Of a stretch of 64,000 bases of DNA, positions 50,557 through 63,900 are shown piece after piece; positions within the stretch are counted from its first letter, which is position 1, and the number at the start of each line of letters is the position of its first letter. This DNA comes from Archilochus colubris (lineage: Eukaryota; Chordata; Aves; Apodiformes; Trochilidae), in NCBI GenBank assembly GCA_023079485.1, contig CM041084.1, forward strand, positions 100,544,467 through 100,608,466, written 5' to 3'. The position numbers and the translations under genes are program-made. Below the pieces are notes generated by a model. It was not told the origin of the DNA. It worked only from the letters and a program-made list of their open reading frames with translations, and searched no databases.

Positions 50557-51948
50557 ATCACCCATTGTGCCTGAGTAGCACTTTGCACTGTGAAAGAGCT
50601 TAGCATGCATATGGTATATAACTACATTGCAGCAGGCCTGTAGTTTGGATAGCGAGAGGGAAAGGGTTTATCCTCCCTTCCACACCACCCCTCACTTGAG
50701 TTTTTCCTTGTAAAGTCATGTCAATAGCAAACAAAAGCTCACAGTGCAATAAGCATGAAGATAATCAGCTTTCAATGCCCTCACTCCCACTGAATTTTAA
50801 ACAGCAGGTTCCCCTGGGCATAGGCGTTTTTTCAGAGTGCTTTGTTAAAATGGGAGCTACGCTGTTGATGTTGATGCTGTTGGTCACAAGCAGTGTTCTA
50901 CAGGTGTAGACATCACCTAAAAGATTCAGATGTCAATAGATTTCCTATTCCCAGGAAATAGGGGGGGTCTTGCACAGGTATGGAAAAGCTCAGGAAAGCC
51001 ATGTATAGCCATGCAGGGATTGATTACATGATTGCAAGTGGAAGCTGGGTGGAGTGATGCTCATTGAAGCAAAAGCAGCTGCCTCTGTCCTGCACTCCTG
51101 GCACCATGCTGGACATGATAACCCTGGAAGTCTGCCTCCACAGATGCAAAGTTTCATTTGCATTCATCTTTCACACAGATTTTATAAAATAAGAGGTATT
51201 AAAAGAAAGAGGCAACAATTGGAAGCTCCAGAAATAGTTTATATTAAAAAAAGCCATTTCCCATAATGTGAGCAAAGCCTGTGCTAGATTTCAATTGCCA
51301 AAGAGCATAAGATCTGCCTGTGAAAGGTCCAACATTTTCATCTGGGCAAACTTTTACATTTTGTTTCTTTATTTGGCTTGAAACAGGGCTTTTTTTATTT
51401 TTTTATTTTTTTTTTTTTTGCTTTTGTTAAATCTTTAACTGAGGTCTGGGCTACAGGAAAAGTAAAAGGCAACATGCTGGCTAGAGGCCATCATTTTACA
51501 TTTTAGAAGAAGGATTTGGAGTGAAAACAGATGAAAGCTATGGGGGTCCTGGTCAGATGGCAGTCAAAAGATCTGCAGGAGCCAGGAAGAACAGAGTCCA
51601 ACATATTTGAATCATGCCTCAGAAGAAATCAATGATCAGCTGAAACTGAGGATGATGCAAGGAAAAATAAAAACCCCAACATTCATTCAGGTATTGCTTC
51701 GGCACTCTGTACAGTTGAATAATGGAAAAATGCCATTGAGGAGATGTTTGTAATTCTGTTGTCAAGAAATTCTGAGACATGTTGACATTAGCAGCTGTCA
51801 CTCCAATGATATTTCTAAAAAGAGCCTCAGAAAGCAAAGGATGGTCCAGAACAAACAAGAAGACCTGGAAACCAGAAGACAGCAAACTAGAGAGCTGTGT
51901 AGAAATCTAGTCCATGCTTAGTTCCAAATGGGAATTAGAGAAGTAATG
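50557..51948. other. Gene-free stretch between solo LTR and CR1
   Basis: Unique-looking sequence. No retroviral gag, pol or env coding follows the LTR, which supports the solo-LTR reading. Confidence 0.55.
51390..51419 (+). repeat. T-run cluster
   Basis: Thirty bases of T interrupted by two single A residues. No CR1 or SINE body is attached. Confidence 0.8.
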
Positions 51949-52097
51949 AATCATAGAATCATAGAATCATAGAATCATAGAATCATAGAATCATAGAATA
52001 GGCTGGGTTGGAAGGGACCTCAGAGATCATCGAGTCCAACCCTTGATCAACTACTGCCACAGTCACTAGACTATGGCACTGAGTGCCATATCGAGTC
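51949..52097 (-). mobile_element. CR1 LINE 3' end with six-copy octamer tail
   Basis: Six perfect head-to-tail copies of AATCATAG (51949-51996) precede GGCTGGGTTGGAAGGGACC and the CR1 3' UTR. The match fades near 52097, soon after the GCACTGAGTGCCA segment. Only about 100 bases of body remain, so this is a heavily 5'-truncated insertion. The intact tail suggests it is fairly young. Confidence 0.93.
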
Positions 52098-55000
52098 GCT
52101 AAAGGGAGGAAGAAAATTGATGTACACATTGAGAAAGGCCTGATAGAGAAGATGGTTGTAGAGGTCATTAATTTTTTTGAAAACTAATGAGTTGATTAAC
52201 ATAGAGCAACTCCAAACTTTCTGGCTCTGAAGCTTCCCATGCCCTTGTTTAGAAAAGTTCTGGAAGTCACAAATTATGAAGGGAACTTTAACCTGCAGTG
52301 CTCAGACTTAAAGAGGTGCAGCACATGCAGGAAATGCTTGCAAGTAATGGGGAAATGCTGGAGGTGCATATGGAAACAAGCAAAACCCCAGATTAGTTTT
52401 TCTCTTCTCAAATTGTGAAGAAAAGAAGTTCCAAGTACTTTTATTAGAATGATTTAAATGAAAATAATAGCTTATGAGCTATTAAACTTTAAACCTAAAG
52501 TGATCATGAAACACATGGAACATTACACTCAGGTGGTTCTCAGGTGGATCAGCTGATATTCCTGTCTGAAGAATCCTTCACTCTTAACAACACTGAGACA
52601 TTGCTTTGAATGTCAACTATGCTGCTGTTATAGGTACTTATATAGCTATTGTTACTAACTGTGCCATTTCAGTCAGATCCTCTTTCCTTGTAATCCCTGT
52701 CCAGTCAGTGGAAGCAGGATATCCCCCTCATGCTTTGGGGCACGGTTTTGCTTTCCTCACTCAGTGCTGCTTTCAGTTTGTATAACCACAAAAAGCACAA
52801 CTGAGCCCCTGTATCACTACCCTGCTCCTCAGAACCACCATGCAATGAATGTGACCCAAGGAAATGATCCTTCAGCCTTTACTGCAGTGCTGCAGAATCA
52901 CTTGAATCTACTGGTGTGTGTGTGTGTGTGTGTTTGAGGGAAACAACAAAGCATATAGGTGGACTGTCTGTCACCTAACTATAACCACATAAAAAATTAA
53001 ATCTGAAGTGTTGTAAACAAGTACAAGCCAGCTGAAGCAGTCATAGTCATATAGTCTAAGAAGGAGTGATGAGAGGGAGAAAAAGCTGTCCATTCTTCAC
53101 ATATCTCAGGACATGCTGAGTAAACCTCAGAAATACCTCCCTCCAGTGACTATACATGAAGACTCAGTTCTTCAGTTCTCCTTGTTTTGCTGAATTTATT
53201 TTAAGAACAGGCACACATTAGAGATTTATCTTCATCAACTAGTTTATACAATTAAATAAAATTATTTACAATTAAACAAAATGTCTAACCTCTTCCCCAG
53301 TCCTTCATCCTGATATTGACATTCAATGCATCATACACTGAATTTATTTTACAACTGCTGAATCTCCAGCTATGATAGAAAGATTTTACAGAAATTTACC
53401 AGAGTATAATTGTTTCACAAATTCACCACTATTAAAAAAAAAAAAATCTTTTAAACACTTTTCCATGTGTGCTATTGTTAAAGCCTCTGTGTGTCACACA
53501 GGAAGACATCTCATGCTGATGTACCGGGCCCTTGAAAGGAAATGGAGTGGTTCAGCAAGTCACCTCTTTTTTTTAGTTTTATCCCTGTGTCAAGGTTAAA
53601 GTTTGCTTTCCTTAAGGATAAAAACTGTAGACAAACACCCACTAACCCTGAAAGTCTCAAAAATTGTGGTTTGTCTTTTAAGAGAAGTTATAAGTCTTAA
53701 GGATTAAGTTATAATGCACACTTCAGTGTAGCAGCACTTAGCATTGAATTTAAAGGACATTTCCTTTATTAGGGAGTTTCTCTACAAGGAGAGAAAACCA
53801 AAAGTGAAGTCTCTCTACAGACATCTTTCTTTTTATTGGTACTCACAAGTACATCATACCCCTACCCACCCACCCCACACATTCCCCCCAATACAAATGC
53901 TTCCCCTACCTTACTACTTGGCCCCATTTATCTGTACTTCCTTCCTGAAGAGGAACTAAATGATCTTTGTTTGTAGAAAGAAGGCTTGCTAACACAAATG
54001 AATTACAAAACACATATTCACAAATACATAACCATTGCCTAAAATTTTTAGAAGAACATGCTGACTACAGCCTGCTTAGCAATCAATTTTTTAGTCCATG
54101 CTGAACTATAACAACAAAGGCACTTAACATATTTATAACACTTTTACATTTTACAATTAGAAAAAAAAGAATCTCTATTATTGTACTGCATCTATATTTA
54201 ATAGTTAGAAAATGGTGAATAAATGTTACTCTTTTTCAGTACTCTTTTTCCTTGGAAACTGGAAATTGCTTGAAAATTCTAAAATTAATAGAGAATTTCT
54301 TTCCCTCCTTCTCCACCATCATGAGCAGAACCCTGTCTGGAAAAACCCTATCAGGAATATTACATTCTAAAGACCACTGAATGTTAAAATGTATTACATT
54401 TTTTTTCTATCATCTTCCTGCACTGAACACTGTGAAGACACAAATTGTTATTGCTAACATTATTGCACTACCTCATGTTGTTTCCAGTGCTCATAAATTC
54501 TATGTATCATATTCTTTCCCTGTGACTTTACATTAGCACTTTAAAAGCACAGAATACGGCTCTCTATTTTGGACTTCAGGTTATCCTTTTTTGCATTATT
54601 TTTCCTGAATAATTATTGCCAGTACATGAAATGTACTTCTTATCAAATAGCATGCAATCTTTACAGATAAAGTTCAACCCACATTGGGTCACCCTGGTAC
54701 AAAGAGGTGCAGCACCTTTTTGCCAAATTTCCATTCTGGAATCTTTTCTGAATCTATCTCTGCTCATCATCTTTGCTGCTGTGAAGAAAAACCTTGGGAA
54801 TGTAAACAAGAGTTTGACATTGTTCTGGGTCCAGAGAGAGCACTGAAGAAAAGATCAGGAGCCAAAGACAGTACTTTAAATATTTCTCACTGTTAACCAT
54901 TTCTGTGCTAATGAAAAAAGCAGCAGGCATGAACGTAATGCCTGCAATCTGCCCAGTGGCTGAAAGTTTTACCTCACAATTTGGGAACTGAGATGAATAG

Positions 55001-55293
55001 GGCTAGGAGTGCCACTTCCTTTTCCCTCCCAACTTAGGTTAAATATTGACTGGACTGAGCTTAATGCTGTTTGTTATTTGCAAGCCAAGGTCATTATAAA
55101 TGCAATAGTTTACAGGGTCCAAAATGTGCGAAGCACTTTATAGAGATGTAGGGCAAGCTGGGCCTCAATCCCACAAAGCTCATATGTCAATGTCAACCTT
55201 AGATACAGCTACCAAACCTGCCACTCCTCCTTCTACCTCTTTCCCTCCCATGCCTATGTCCCTGGACTATGTTTCTTCTCTGTTCACTTGGAA
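52098..55293. other. Gene-free stretch between two CR1 copies
   Basis: Holds the TG microsatellite. No gene is recognised. Overlapping frames near 54576-54896 occur on both strands without family resemblance. Confidence 0.5.
52914..52933 (+). repeat. (TG)n dinucleotide microsatellite
   Basis: About ten perfect TG units, bordered by CTGG and TTTGAGGG. Confidence 0.88.
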
Positions 55294-55493
55294 AATCATA
55301 GAATCATAGAATCATAGAATTGGCTGGGTTGGAAGGGACCTCAGAGATCATCAAGTCCAACCCTAGATCCACTACTGCTGCAGTTACCAGACCATGGCAC
55401 TGAGTGCCACATCCAGTTTCTTTTTAAATATCTCCAGGGACAGAGAATCCACTAGTTCCCTGGGCAGCCCATTCCAATGCTTGATCACCCTCT
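55294..55493 (-). mobile_element. CR1 LINE 3' end with three-copy octamer tail
   Basis: Three AATCATAG units lead into GGCTGGGTTGGAAGGGACC and about 170 bases of CR1 3' end, including antisense coding for the last ORF2 residues. It is collinear with the 51949 copy and with the reverse complement of the 2265 copy. The match stops at the CACCCTCT segment near 55493, so it is 5'-truncated. Confidence 0.93.
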
Positions 55494-58400
55494 AGTTTTA
55501 GGAAACCAAAGTTTCCTCCACATTTTAGTTTTGAGAAACCTACCTAAACCAGGGTGTTTTTGCAGAAAGAATGGGGATTAATAGGAGTCACCTCTGATTG
55601 CATGGAGAGTAGGAAAACCTTTTGGCTGTATCAAGGACTAATCAGGTATTTGGAATCAGCTCTGCCTAGATCTAGCAGTGGTTTCTTTGAGTGAAGGCTC
55701 CCACACATTGTGGCAAAAGGGATGGGGAAATGGTGGCCTCCATCACTCAGAGATCTGTCATTAAGTTGTCTTGTTTCAGAGAAGAAATGTTGCAGTAAAG
55801 CAAATATTATTGTCTAAAGCAGCTTGATGTAGACTAGTTCCAGCTTGCCTACTAGACACAGGCAAAATTGTAGCATTTTCAGAAAACAGGTTTTTTTCTT
55901 CCCACATGTTCTGTCTCTTTCAGTCAATTCAGTGGAAATGACAGTTCAGGGTGAAGTGGCAAAAAGTTATTTAGTCTAGATCAAAGGTTAAATTTTCACC
56001 TCCCCTGTCTAGTCATAAATAAAGTTCTGAAAGCCTGTTTTGGTGATATTTTGTGAAATTAATTTCAAGGTGGCCTTTTTTTCGTAGCTAATATTACAAG
56101 AGTCAATGAGACAAATATTGTGTAGAAGAAGGAAAGAAAGAGCTCATGTATAAGGGAATTAAGTAAGCATACAAAAGCTGCTCTGGTTAAGTTGCATTTT
56201 TCTCCAGCTGAACTTCTGCTCAGAAGCAGTTTACCAATTGGGTCCTCCTCAAATTAAATCTACAGTTTTCTCTGCAAGGGAAGGGAAAATATAATAAATC
56301 AAAACTAATGAGATATTCTTTATTCTATTGATGTCTTCGTTTTTTCTTCCTGCGTCACTGTTAGATTTGAAAGGAGAAAACAAGGAGTGATACTGAGTGT
56401 GAAAAATGAAAGCTGCCCACCCAGTGAAAGAAGGGAAGGAGGAAATCAGGAGCATGATTTTAGCAGATCCTTAAGCATATGCCATGTCTGTAATCTTCAA
56501 ATTTGACAATTGCACTGAGATTGAGAGGGGAAGTGAACTGACTAGGAGAGTGTTTGCTCTCAGACCTGCAAGAAAAGTGCATTGGTCATTTTGTTCAGTC
56601 TGTGTACAACACAAGCACATCTCAACACAGGCACAGAATGACAGACACAGGAGGGAGGAGGGTTCTCTCCTGTTTTTTCTTCCCTGCTCTCTCTGCCTTC
56701 CCTGCAGGCAGAAAATTGACGCAGCTCTTCCTTTCTTCAAGAGGAGCTGTTGTCTTGAAATCTAATAAATTAAACCACTTTCTTTACCCTTCTCTAGATG
56801 CAACCACGAATACCTGTAATAATTCTTTTCAGATTTAAAACCAGGTTATCCTATTTCTTTTTTAAATTCTTCTTTTTTTGCTATGTGATGTTTTTCTCTC
56901 TCCTTCTCCAACCCTCCCTTGTCTCCCTCCCCTCAGGGTAATGAAGTGAGTAGATGGAGCGAACATTGAAACAGACAATGTACAGATTGATTTCAAATGC
57001 ACAAAGGACACCAAAACAACAACAAAAAACCCAAAAAACCACCACTACCACCACCACCAAAAAAAAAAAAAAAAAAGAAAAAGAAAAAAAAAACCAAAAA
57101 AACCCCAAAATGTGAGGAAAGATAAAAATCGATAGGTTTCTTTCCCCCTCTTTGTTTGTAGGTGTTATTATAACAATATTGGAAAAACCATTTTCTGATA
57201 GAGGTGTGATTTTTAAATTGCTAATGTCTCTAAGTTCAGATAGTGGTTGAGAAGTTGAAACTCATCAGCTTCTGTGTGCTGGGTCACTGGCATGTTAGGC
57301 AGAATGAAGAGTGCAAGGATTCTGCACTGAGCTGTGCTCACCCTAATCACTGGTTAAGATCACATGTGGTCTTCTTACAGTTCTGTAGGAAAAGTTATCT
57401 GGACTTTTACTGTCACTGGACTGCACTGTGTGTCATGGGTCTTTTTGTTGCACTTCTTAATTTTTCTTATCTGGATTCTTCTGATTGTTTTCCAGAGATC
57501 CTTTTTGGTTTCTCATAAATTAATTTATGCTATAGTCTTCCTAGGGTTCCTCTCAGCTGCTACACTTAACTGATTGTCTGAAGGAATTTCTTCAGATATA
57601 GAAATTTAAATAAAATGGACAGCAAAACCAAAACCAATGTTTTGAACCAAAGCTTTTTATTCAACAGACAGACATTCAATATGTGTAATGTTCCATACAT
57701 TTGTTCTCAAGACAAAAGTTCCCACATTTGTCTTTAATGCAGGCATGTATATCTGAGAGTCTTGTCCTTATTTCTGCAGTGCTGCATACTGATAGCTCTG
57801 CCTTCAGTGGGAGCTGCAGGATACCAATTCTCCACAAACCTCCAACTTGCAGAAAGAGGACTTACATTCAGTTGATCACTTCTACAAGACCAGATATGTA
57901 AACATACTTCCTCATAATATGAAGGGTTCCATTATCTCCTGTTTTAGGATATTTGAATGCTGTACCTGTGCACCTTTCTAAACAATTAGCTCAGTTTGTG
58001 AGAGATATCATTTGTTTTGCCTGAGGTGTATATCTGTGTGTGTAGCAGAAGCCATTGGTATACATAAGACATAAGAACTGAAACATCAACCTGTATTTTT
58101 GATGAGGTAGTAGAGAAGGTTTGGGTTTGGGTCTAAGTCAAAGAACAAATGGAATTTATAAGTAGTTTGGGTGAAAGACCACTCATTTCCTTGAACTTTT
58201 GGTTATTTCAGGACTCAAAGTGTTGCTGTCTAGAGCCATCAAAAATTCCTCCCTTATATGACACACTAGAACTAGAAGCAGAACCTACGTGGCTAAACTA
58301 ACTTGTCTGCCTTCCTTCTGACTTTATATTTGGTGGATCCTGTAACTGGGTTTTTAGGACCATACATCTTGCCTTGGTATCCTGTAGACTTCCCAGGAAA

Positions 58401-60123
58401 ATTAGAGACAGTGCAAAAATGCACTCTGACCTAGGATCCCCCTGGCTTTCGCCTTCAGGAGTAAACCTGAGCAAAGTTTAAAAATCAAGTGTTCCTTTCT
58501 GTTAATCAATTAGAAATGGTAGGCAGCCACATTCGTTCTTTTGGTAGCCATTATGGATCTCGGCACCTTTTACAAGAATAAACAACAGAGAGAGAAAGGA
58601 CTGTATAGAGGCTAGTGACAAGAACTGACCCTTCCATCAGAGAACAACTGATTATCAGTCTATTTTTTATTTGTCTCTGTAAGACTCAAGACACCAATTA
58701 ACTACCTGTCTTTTCCCTATTAGCAATATCTACACTGGGCTGTGCAGGAAAAGTGTCTTAGTCAAAATTAACAAGGCACAAAGCACTGGTTGGATAGCAA
58801 TTAGCAGACAGTGTCATTGCCATATCTTGCTAATAAGATGAAACAATAGAGAAGGAAATGTATTCGGTGTGTCTAATGGATGCTGTAGATCAAATAACAT
58901 CTCTGAGATTTCTGAAGTAACGTAAATAGAACAACTCCCTGTTGTGATAAGTCATCTCGGATCAGTGGTGGAACTGGAATAATCGCTGGCATGTAACTGA
59001 TGCAGAGAAGGGAAAAATACAACATTCTGAATTTTCTATTATCAGATGAACAGCTTCATTTCAATCTGCAGGAGCGTTTGACTGACTCCATACTAGGTAG
59101 GAGACAGACACTAATAGGGCTGGGTGTTTTTTTGCAAACAGATGCCTATAGTTCCACTCTTTCTCCCCCTTGTTTCACATCCTTGGCCCAAGATCAACAT
59201 AATTCAAAAGCAGATTTTACGTATCTGACATCCACTTGTGCTCCTTTAGGGGACAGAAGCTTAGATATATGGTCTGGGGTTTGAGGTCATCTTTTTAACA
59301 GGATTAAAAATATTAACTGGATCATAAATTTGTTTTACCAGGGCAGTGTTGCCTGACTGAGCCTGTATCATTTTTATTGCTAGCTACAGTTATGTTTATT
59401 GACAGACAAGGATTATAAAATGATGACACAAAGCAGTAGTTATTCTGGGTTTCAGCAGGAACAATAAATTCTCTGCCTCTAGTTCTGGAAATGTTTCAAG
59501 GCTTTTTCTTCATGACTAGTTACTCTATAAAGCCACAGTGTTTTCTTGACTACCACTGCTCGTTTAGTCCACCTGTGTCCCTCCAATCAGTAGAAAAGAG
59601 ATGCAGAACAAAGTGGTATAATACCATAAAATTTACAAAGTCCTAAATAGACAGAGCTGAAGTTATATTTTTTTTTCTGTGAATCTTAGTTGCCAGATCA
59701 AGAGCAGAGTTTCATCTTTCTAGGGGTATTTCTGAACACAAAAAAACAAACCACCAAAAAGGCAAACAAGAAAACCTGTTAAGCATGAAGAGTTTCAACT
59801 GGAAAGAAAGTACATCTACACTTCTAAATACACAACAAAATGACACAAAACCAAATAAGCATTGAAGTCTGTTTCAAGTGTTAGTTATCTGCTTTAATGA
59901 CACTGAGAAGTTGTAGGGCATTTTTTGTCCAGTGCAAAAAATGATACAGGGTTGGCCTACTTCACTTCCAGCCTATTTCAGATGTCAAGTTTTTCAAGCC
60001 TTTGTTATTTATCTTATCTTCTTTTGCACTTCTAGAATTTGTTTACATATTTCCCATAGCCTGAAACTGTACTCTAACTGGTATATCACTGGTCTCAAAA
60101 TAGCTATAGAGATACAGAAATAC
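55494..60123. other. Gene-free intergenic stretch
   Basis: AT-rich with the A-rich and ACC tract near 57 kb. Frames of 89-94 residues on both strands at 56471-56838 are mutual shadows. Nothing else is recognisable. Confidence 0.5.
57010..57110 (+). repeat. A-rich and (ACC)n low-complexity tract
   Basis: AACAACAACAAAA, then ACCACCACTACCACCACCACC, then long A-runs with GAAA breaks. The Phe/Val-rich minus-strand frame across it is its translation only. Confidence 0.82.
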
Positions 60124-60960
60124 TGAAGGGCTAACATTGGAAAGGACCTCTGGAAGTCATCTTGTCCAACTACCCTACTCAATCAGGGGCACCCAGAGCC
60201 TCTTGCCCTTTACAAATGAAAACTAATATATCAAAGAATAAGAAGATTCTCTTTTAACATAATGTCACCCTGTTGACACTGAGTCCCCTTAACTTTTAAT
60301 TCCTTTTCTGCCTTACACTGCTTCCTTAATGTTTTATCCCCCTTTCATATAAGCACTTCTATAGCAATTACATGAATCTTTATCAAATTTCCACCAGTTG
60401 ATTTTGGAACATCTTTCTAGTGTCTGGAATTCTTTCCAAATGGAAGAGCATGCTTACCATTTCATCATCCGGATCATTGATCAGCAAAGGATTGAACAGA
60501 ACTGGGCTTAGAAACAGCACATTTTAAATGTCCTCCCAGTTTGACAACAAACCTTTGATAGTTTCTCTTTTATTTGTTTTTCTCAACCATCTGTGAGCCG
60601 TCTCTGCAGTGATTTAATCATATCCCTTAATTTGCTTACAAGAATGCTGTGTAGGAGACTCAGGAGCCTTACTGAAGTCAAGATATATCACATCTACTGC
60701 TTCCCTCTTATTCACTTATCCTGTCAAAGAAAGAAATTAGATCAGTTTGATACAATTTGTCCTTGACAAATTCACATTCACTAGACTATTATTATCCTCG
60801 AGGTGCTTATAAATCGATTGATTGATCCTCCACCATACAGCCTCAGTTCAAGGAAAATCACTTCACCAGCACCTTCACTGATGTGCAGCTAGTTGGGCTC
60901 ACTTCTGTGATTTCAAGACTCCTTCTCCCCCTAGTTTGGTATTGTCTTCCCTAAGAGGCC
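60124..60960 (-). mobile_element. Old, heavily diverged CR1 LINE fragment
   Basis: The plus strand shows antisense CR1 landmarks in the correct order: GGAAAGGACCTCTGGAAGTC and a CAGGGGCACC-like segment (3' UTR end), a CTTGACAAATTCACATTCAC-like segment, GCCTTACTGAAGTCAAGATA, and farther on TGTGCAGCTAGTTGGGCTC, which resembles the region before the reverse-transcriptase YADD-side motifs in other copies. Many indels and substitutions are present and no frame is open. The octamer tail is not preserved. Boundaries are approximate, and the middle section is weaker than the ends. Confidence 0.7.
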
Positions 60961-63900
60961 TTTGAACTATCTTGACCATGTGTTCTCTTCAGGCCCAAAG
61001 CTAACACATTACATGAGCTTTGCCTGCAGCACTCAAGAGCACCAAATCTATGAACCCTATCCATGCCTATAGAAAGACCATGCATCCTCTAACTGACCTC
61101 TTTTTATTGCAGTATCAAACATAAAATTACTGCCTGCTGATGAGAATGACTGATCAAGTTTTGGGGTGCATGCTGCTAGGGTGCATGAGGTGCAATTTTT
61201 TGTCATTTATGCAGAAAGATCTCATCTGAAAAGCAGAACTCAGTACATGGAATCATTGGTAAGCAAGATTTCTAATTATGTAAATGAAGCTGGCCAGAAC
61301 TGTCTTGTCTGTTTTTTCCTACAAAAGGAGCGGAGAGTTTCAGTTTTCAAAGCCATTTGACCTCAGGCTTAACACTACATAATTATTATTCTAATTAGAA
61401 AAGCTGCAAAAATATTCTACAGAGTCTCTTAGTTCAAATGATGTAACTGCCACATAAGGCTTAATACAAAAATTATTTCAGCACAGAGTTATACTGAGCA
61501 CAGTAGGCTTTTTGCTCAAAACAAGCCCAATGTTTTGGCATGGCATCCTCACAATGCACAATTAGGTTACTGAAAGGGTGCTTGAGTCCAAGCTGACCAC
61601 AAGTAAATAGTCCATCAATAAATACTGCAAATTTGAATTTTACACTTTATGAGTAAAGGATTTTATTAAAAATATTAACATGCACAGAGGACTAATTTTG
61701 TAACTCTTAGGCAAAACTTCTGCTGCCACTGAGGAAAGATAGGCCACACTACCTAGCTTATGAGAGGTGATCTCTCGTGTGATCTATCATGTGAGATGGT
61801 CCAGTTTTAATCACAGTCCTCTCCTCTTTCTTGTTTAATCTTGGCCTTGTGTTAGGTTCTGTCATTGCAAAATGTATGCACGGAAATTCACTGTGACTGC
61901 TCCCACCAGCAAATAATTTTTTTAGGATCACAGTACCTCAGTTTCCTATTTGTGGAGTAGAAATAAATGTTACTTTCGAACATTAATGTTTGAAGAGCTG
62001 AGACACATTTTAGGTACCAGAGAAGTATGAAAATAATAGATTATTTGTTTCAAAGATAATGTAAAACACTGAATAGGTCATTATAGAATAATTTGATTCA
62101 AAGAAACATTTCCATGGAGCAAAATGAATAGATTAATGGTATAATTTTACTATTTCTTTTCTTCCTCTGTTTGCCAACATATAACAGATAATATTCGCAG
62201 AATAACATTTTATTGTATTCCATCATTTACCAGTTCTAACATAGCCACTTGCTTCATTTTATAAGCAGTTAAATTGCTCCTTATATACTTGTGTGAAAAA
62301 AAGATGTTTACCTTAAAACTTATCTGCCCCCTCTTCCATGCATCATGTTTGTGTTTTGCAAAGGGGTCCAGCATGATGCCTGAGGTAGGTTTCATCCCAG
62401 TTTGTGTGTCAGTACCTTGCCCAGCTATACAAAGCCCAACTACCAAACTAAAGTGGAAGCAACAGAAATCCTAAACCACAGCATTGCTCTTGCCCTAGTA
62501 AAGCCTCACCTTTCAGTAACTGCACTGGGATCCAGGCTGTGATGGGCCTGGGCTGCTTCCTGTCCTTCTTTTCCATGCAGACCTACTCCAAAAACAGTCC
62601 CATCATTGATTTCATGTGTTTGCCACAGGTAGTTCAGCAACATAGAGAAACTAAGATTGTACAGCAGGAAAACAAGCAGGTTCGCAGATGTTCCATAAAT
62701 ATTTAAGAGCTTTATAAAAACAGGGAAATAAGTCAAAAGATGCTTTTCAACTTAATTACCTATTAATTTGAATGTGAGACTTGGAACATATCTTAGTTCT
62801 CTGCCATATTTTTATCTACCTAAGAAAGAGCAAGAACATGAACTTTCTTTAAGAGCAGCTGGCTAAGAACATTGTTCCCAGGGCTGCGTGTGCCCCTCCT
62901 GACACTGCCAAGGTTACTTATGAATAAGAAGCACATTTGCTTCTGCTACATCAGAAAACAATTAATCTTCATTGTTTACCAACCAGGAGTAATCAAAAGC
63001 AGTAGGGAAATAAACTGTATTTTCCGGTAGTTATGAAGATGTTACAAAAAAAAAAAAAGGCAAAAGTGCAAACTAAAGCTGAGGAAAGCTCCTGGACTGC
63101 CCCTCTCAGGAAAATGAAGATTTAGGTATTTTTCAAACAGATTTTTTTTTCATCTTCCAGTGAAGACAGATTTGATGGTGTAAACTCCAGGTGGAAGGGA
63201 AAGAGATCCAGAATACCTTATCTGCTCTGCAAACAGATATGGGCAGAGCAGATATACAAGAGCAGATATATAAGAGCAGAGCAGATATACAAGAGCTGCT
63301 TCATTTGTTTAGGTTTGATTTGAGAAGGTGATTTTAGCAATACTGATAGGGAAATGTGGCTCTTTTTCACTGAGCGGGGGAGAAAAGTATTGCTATGAAT
63401 AGCTAGGAATGTACTTGCAAAGGACTGAGACCCTGCTCAGCACTGTACTTACAGGGATAGATGATTATCTAAGTTTGAACAGAGTGCAGAAATTAAAAGA
63501 GTTGAACTGCTAACACTAGCCTGCCAAATCTGAGGAAAGAGGAGGAGAGGAAAGTAGGAGCAGCATTTCAAAAGAAATCAAGAGCACTTCTGATTTTTGT
63601 GGAGTCTAGTCCAACCTGAGTTGCACTGCTCTTTCAGAAGAATTAGCTTGTCCCCTGAATAACATTTGGATCTCAGTGGAAAATCAGTAAGACCTTGGCC
63701 AAACTTTCTGGCCAAAAAAAACCCCAGGAACCTTAGATACTGCTGGTTATCTTCTGAGTTTAAAAATATAGTTTCAGATTTATGTATCTAAATGCTGCAA
63801 ATGCAACTATAGGTTCTGGACAACTTCCTTGGGTTAAGCATCACATGCTTCACACCTTTCACACTGTAGTTTCCAGACTACAGTCCCTACACAAGGGTAG

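Noticed and set aside
51949..51996. Regular 8-bp direct repeats that could suggest an array
   Set aside because: They are the CR1 3' tail octamers. There are no spacers and no cas-like genes, so this is not CRISPR.
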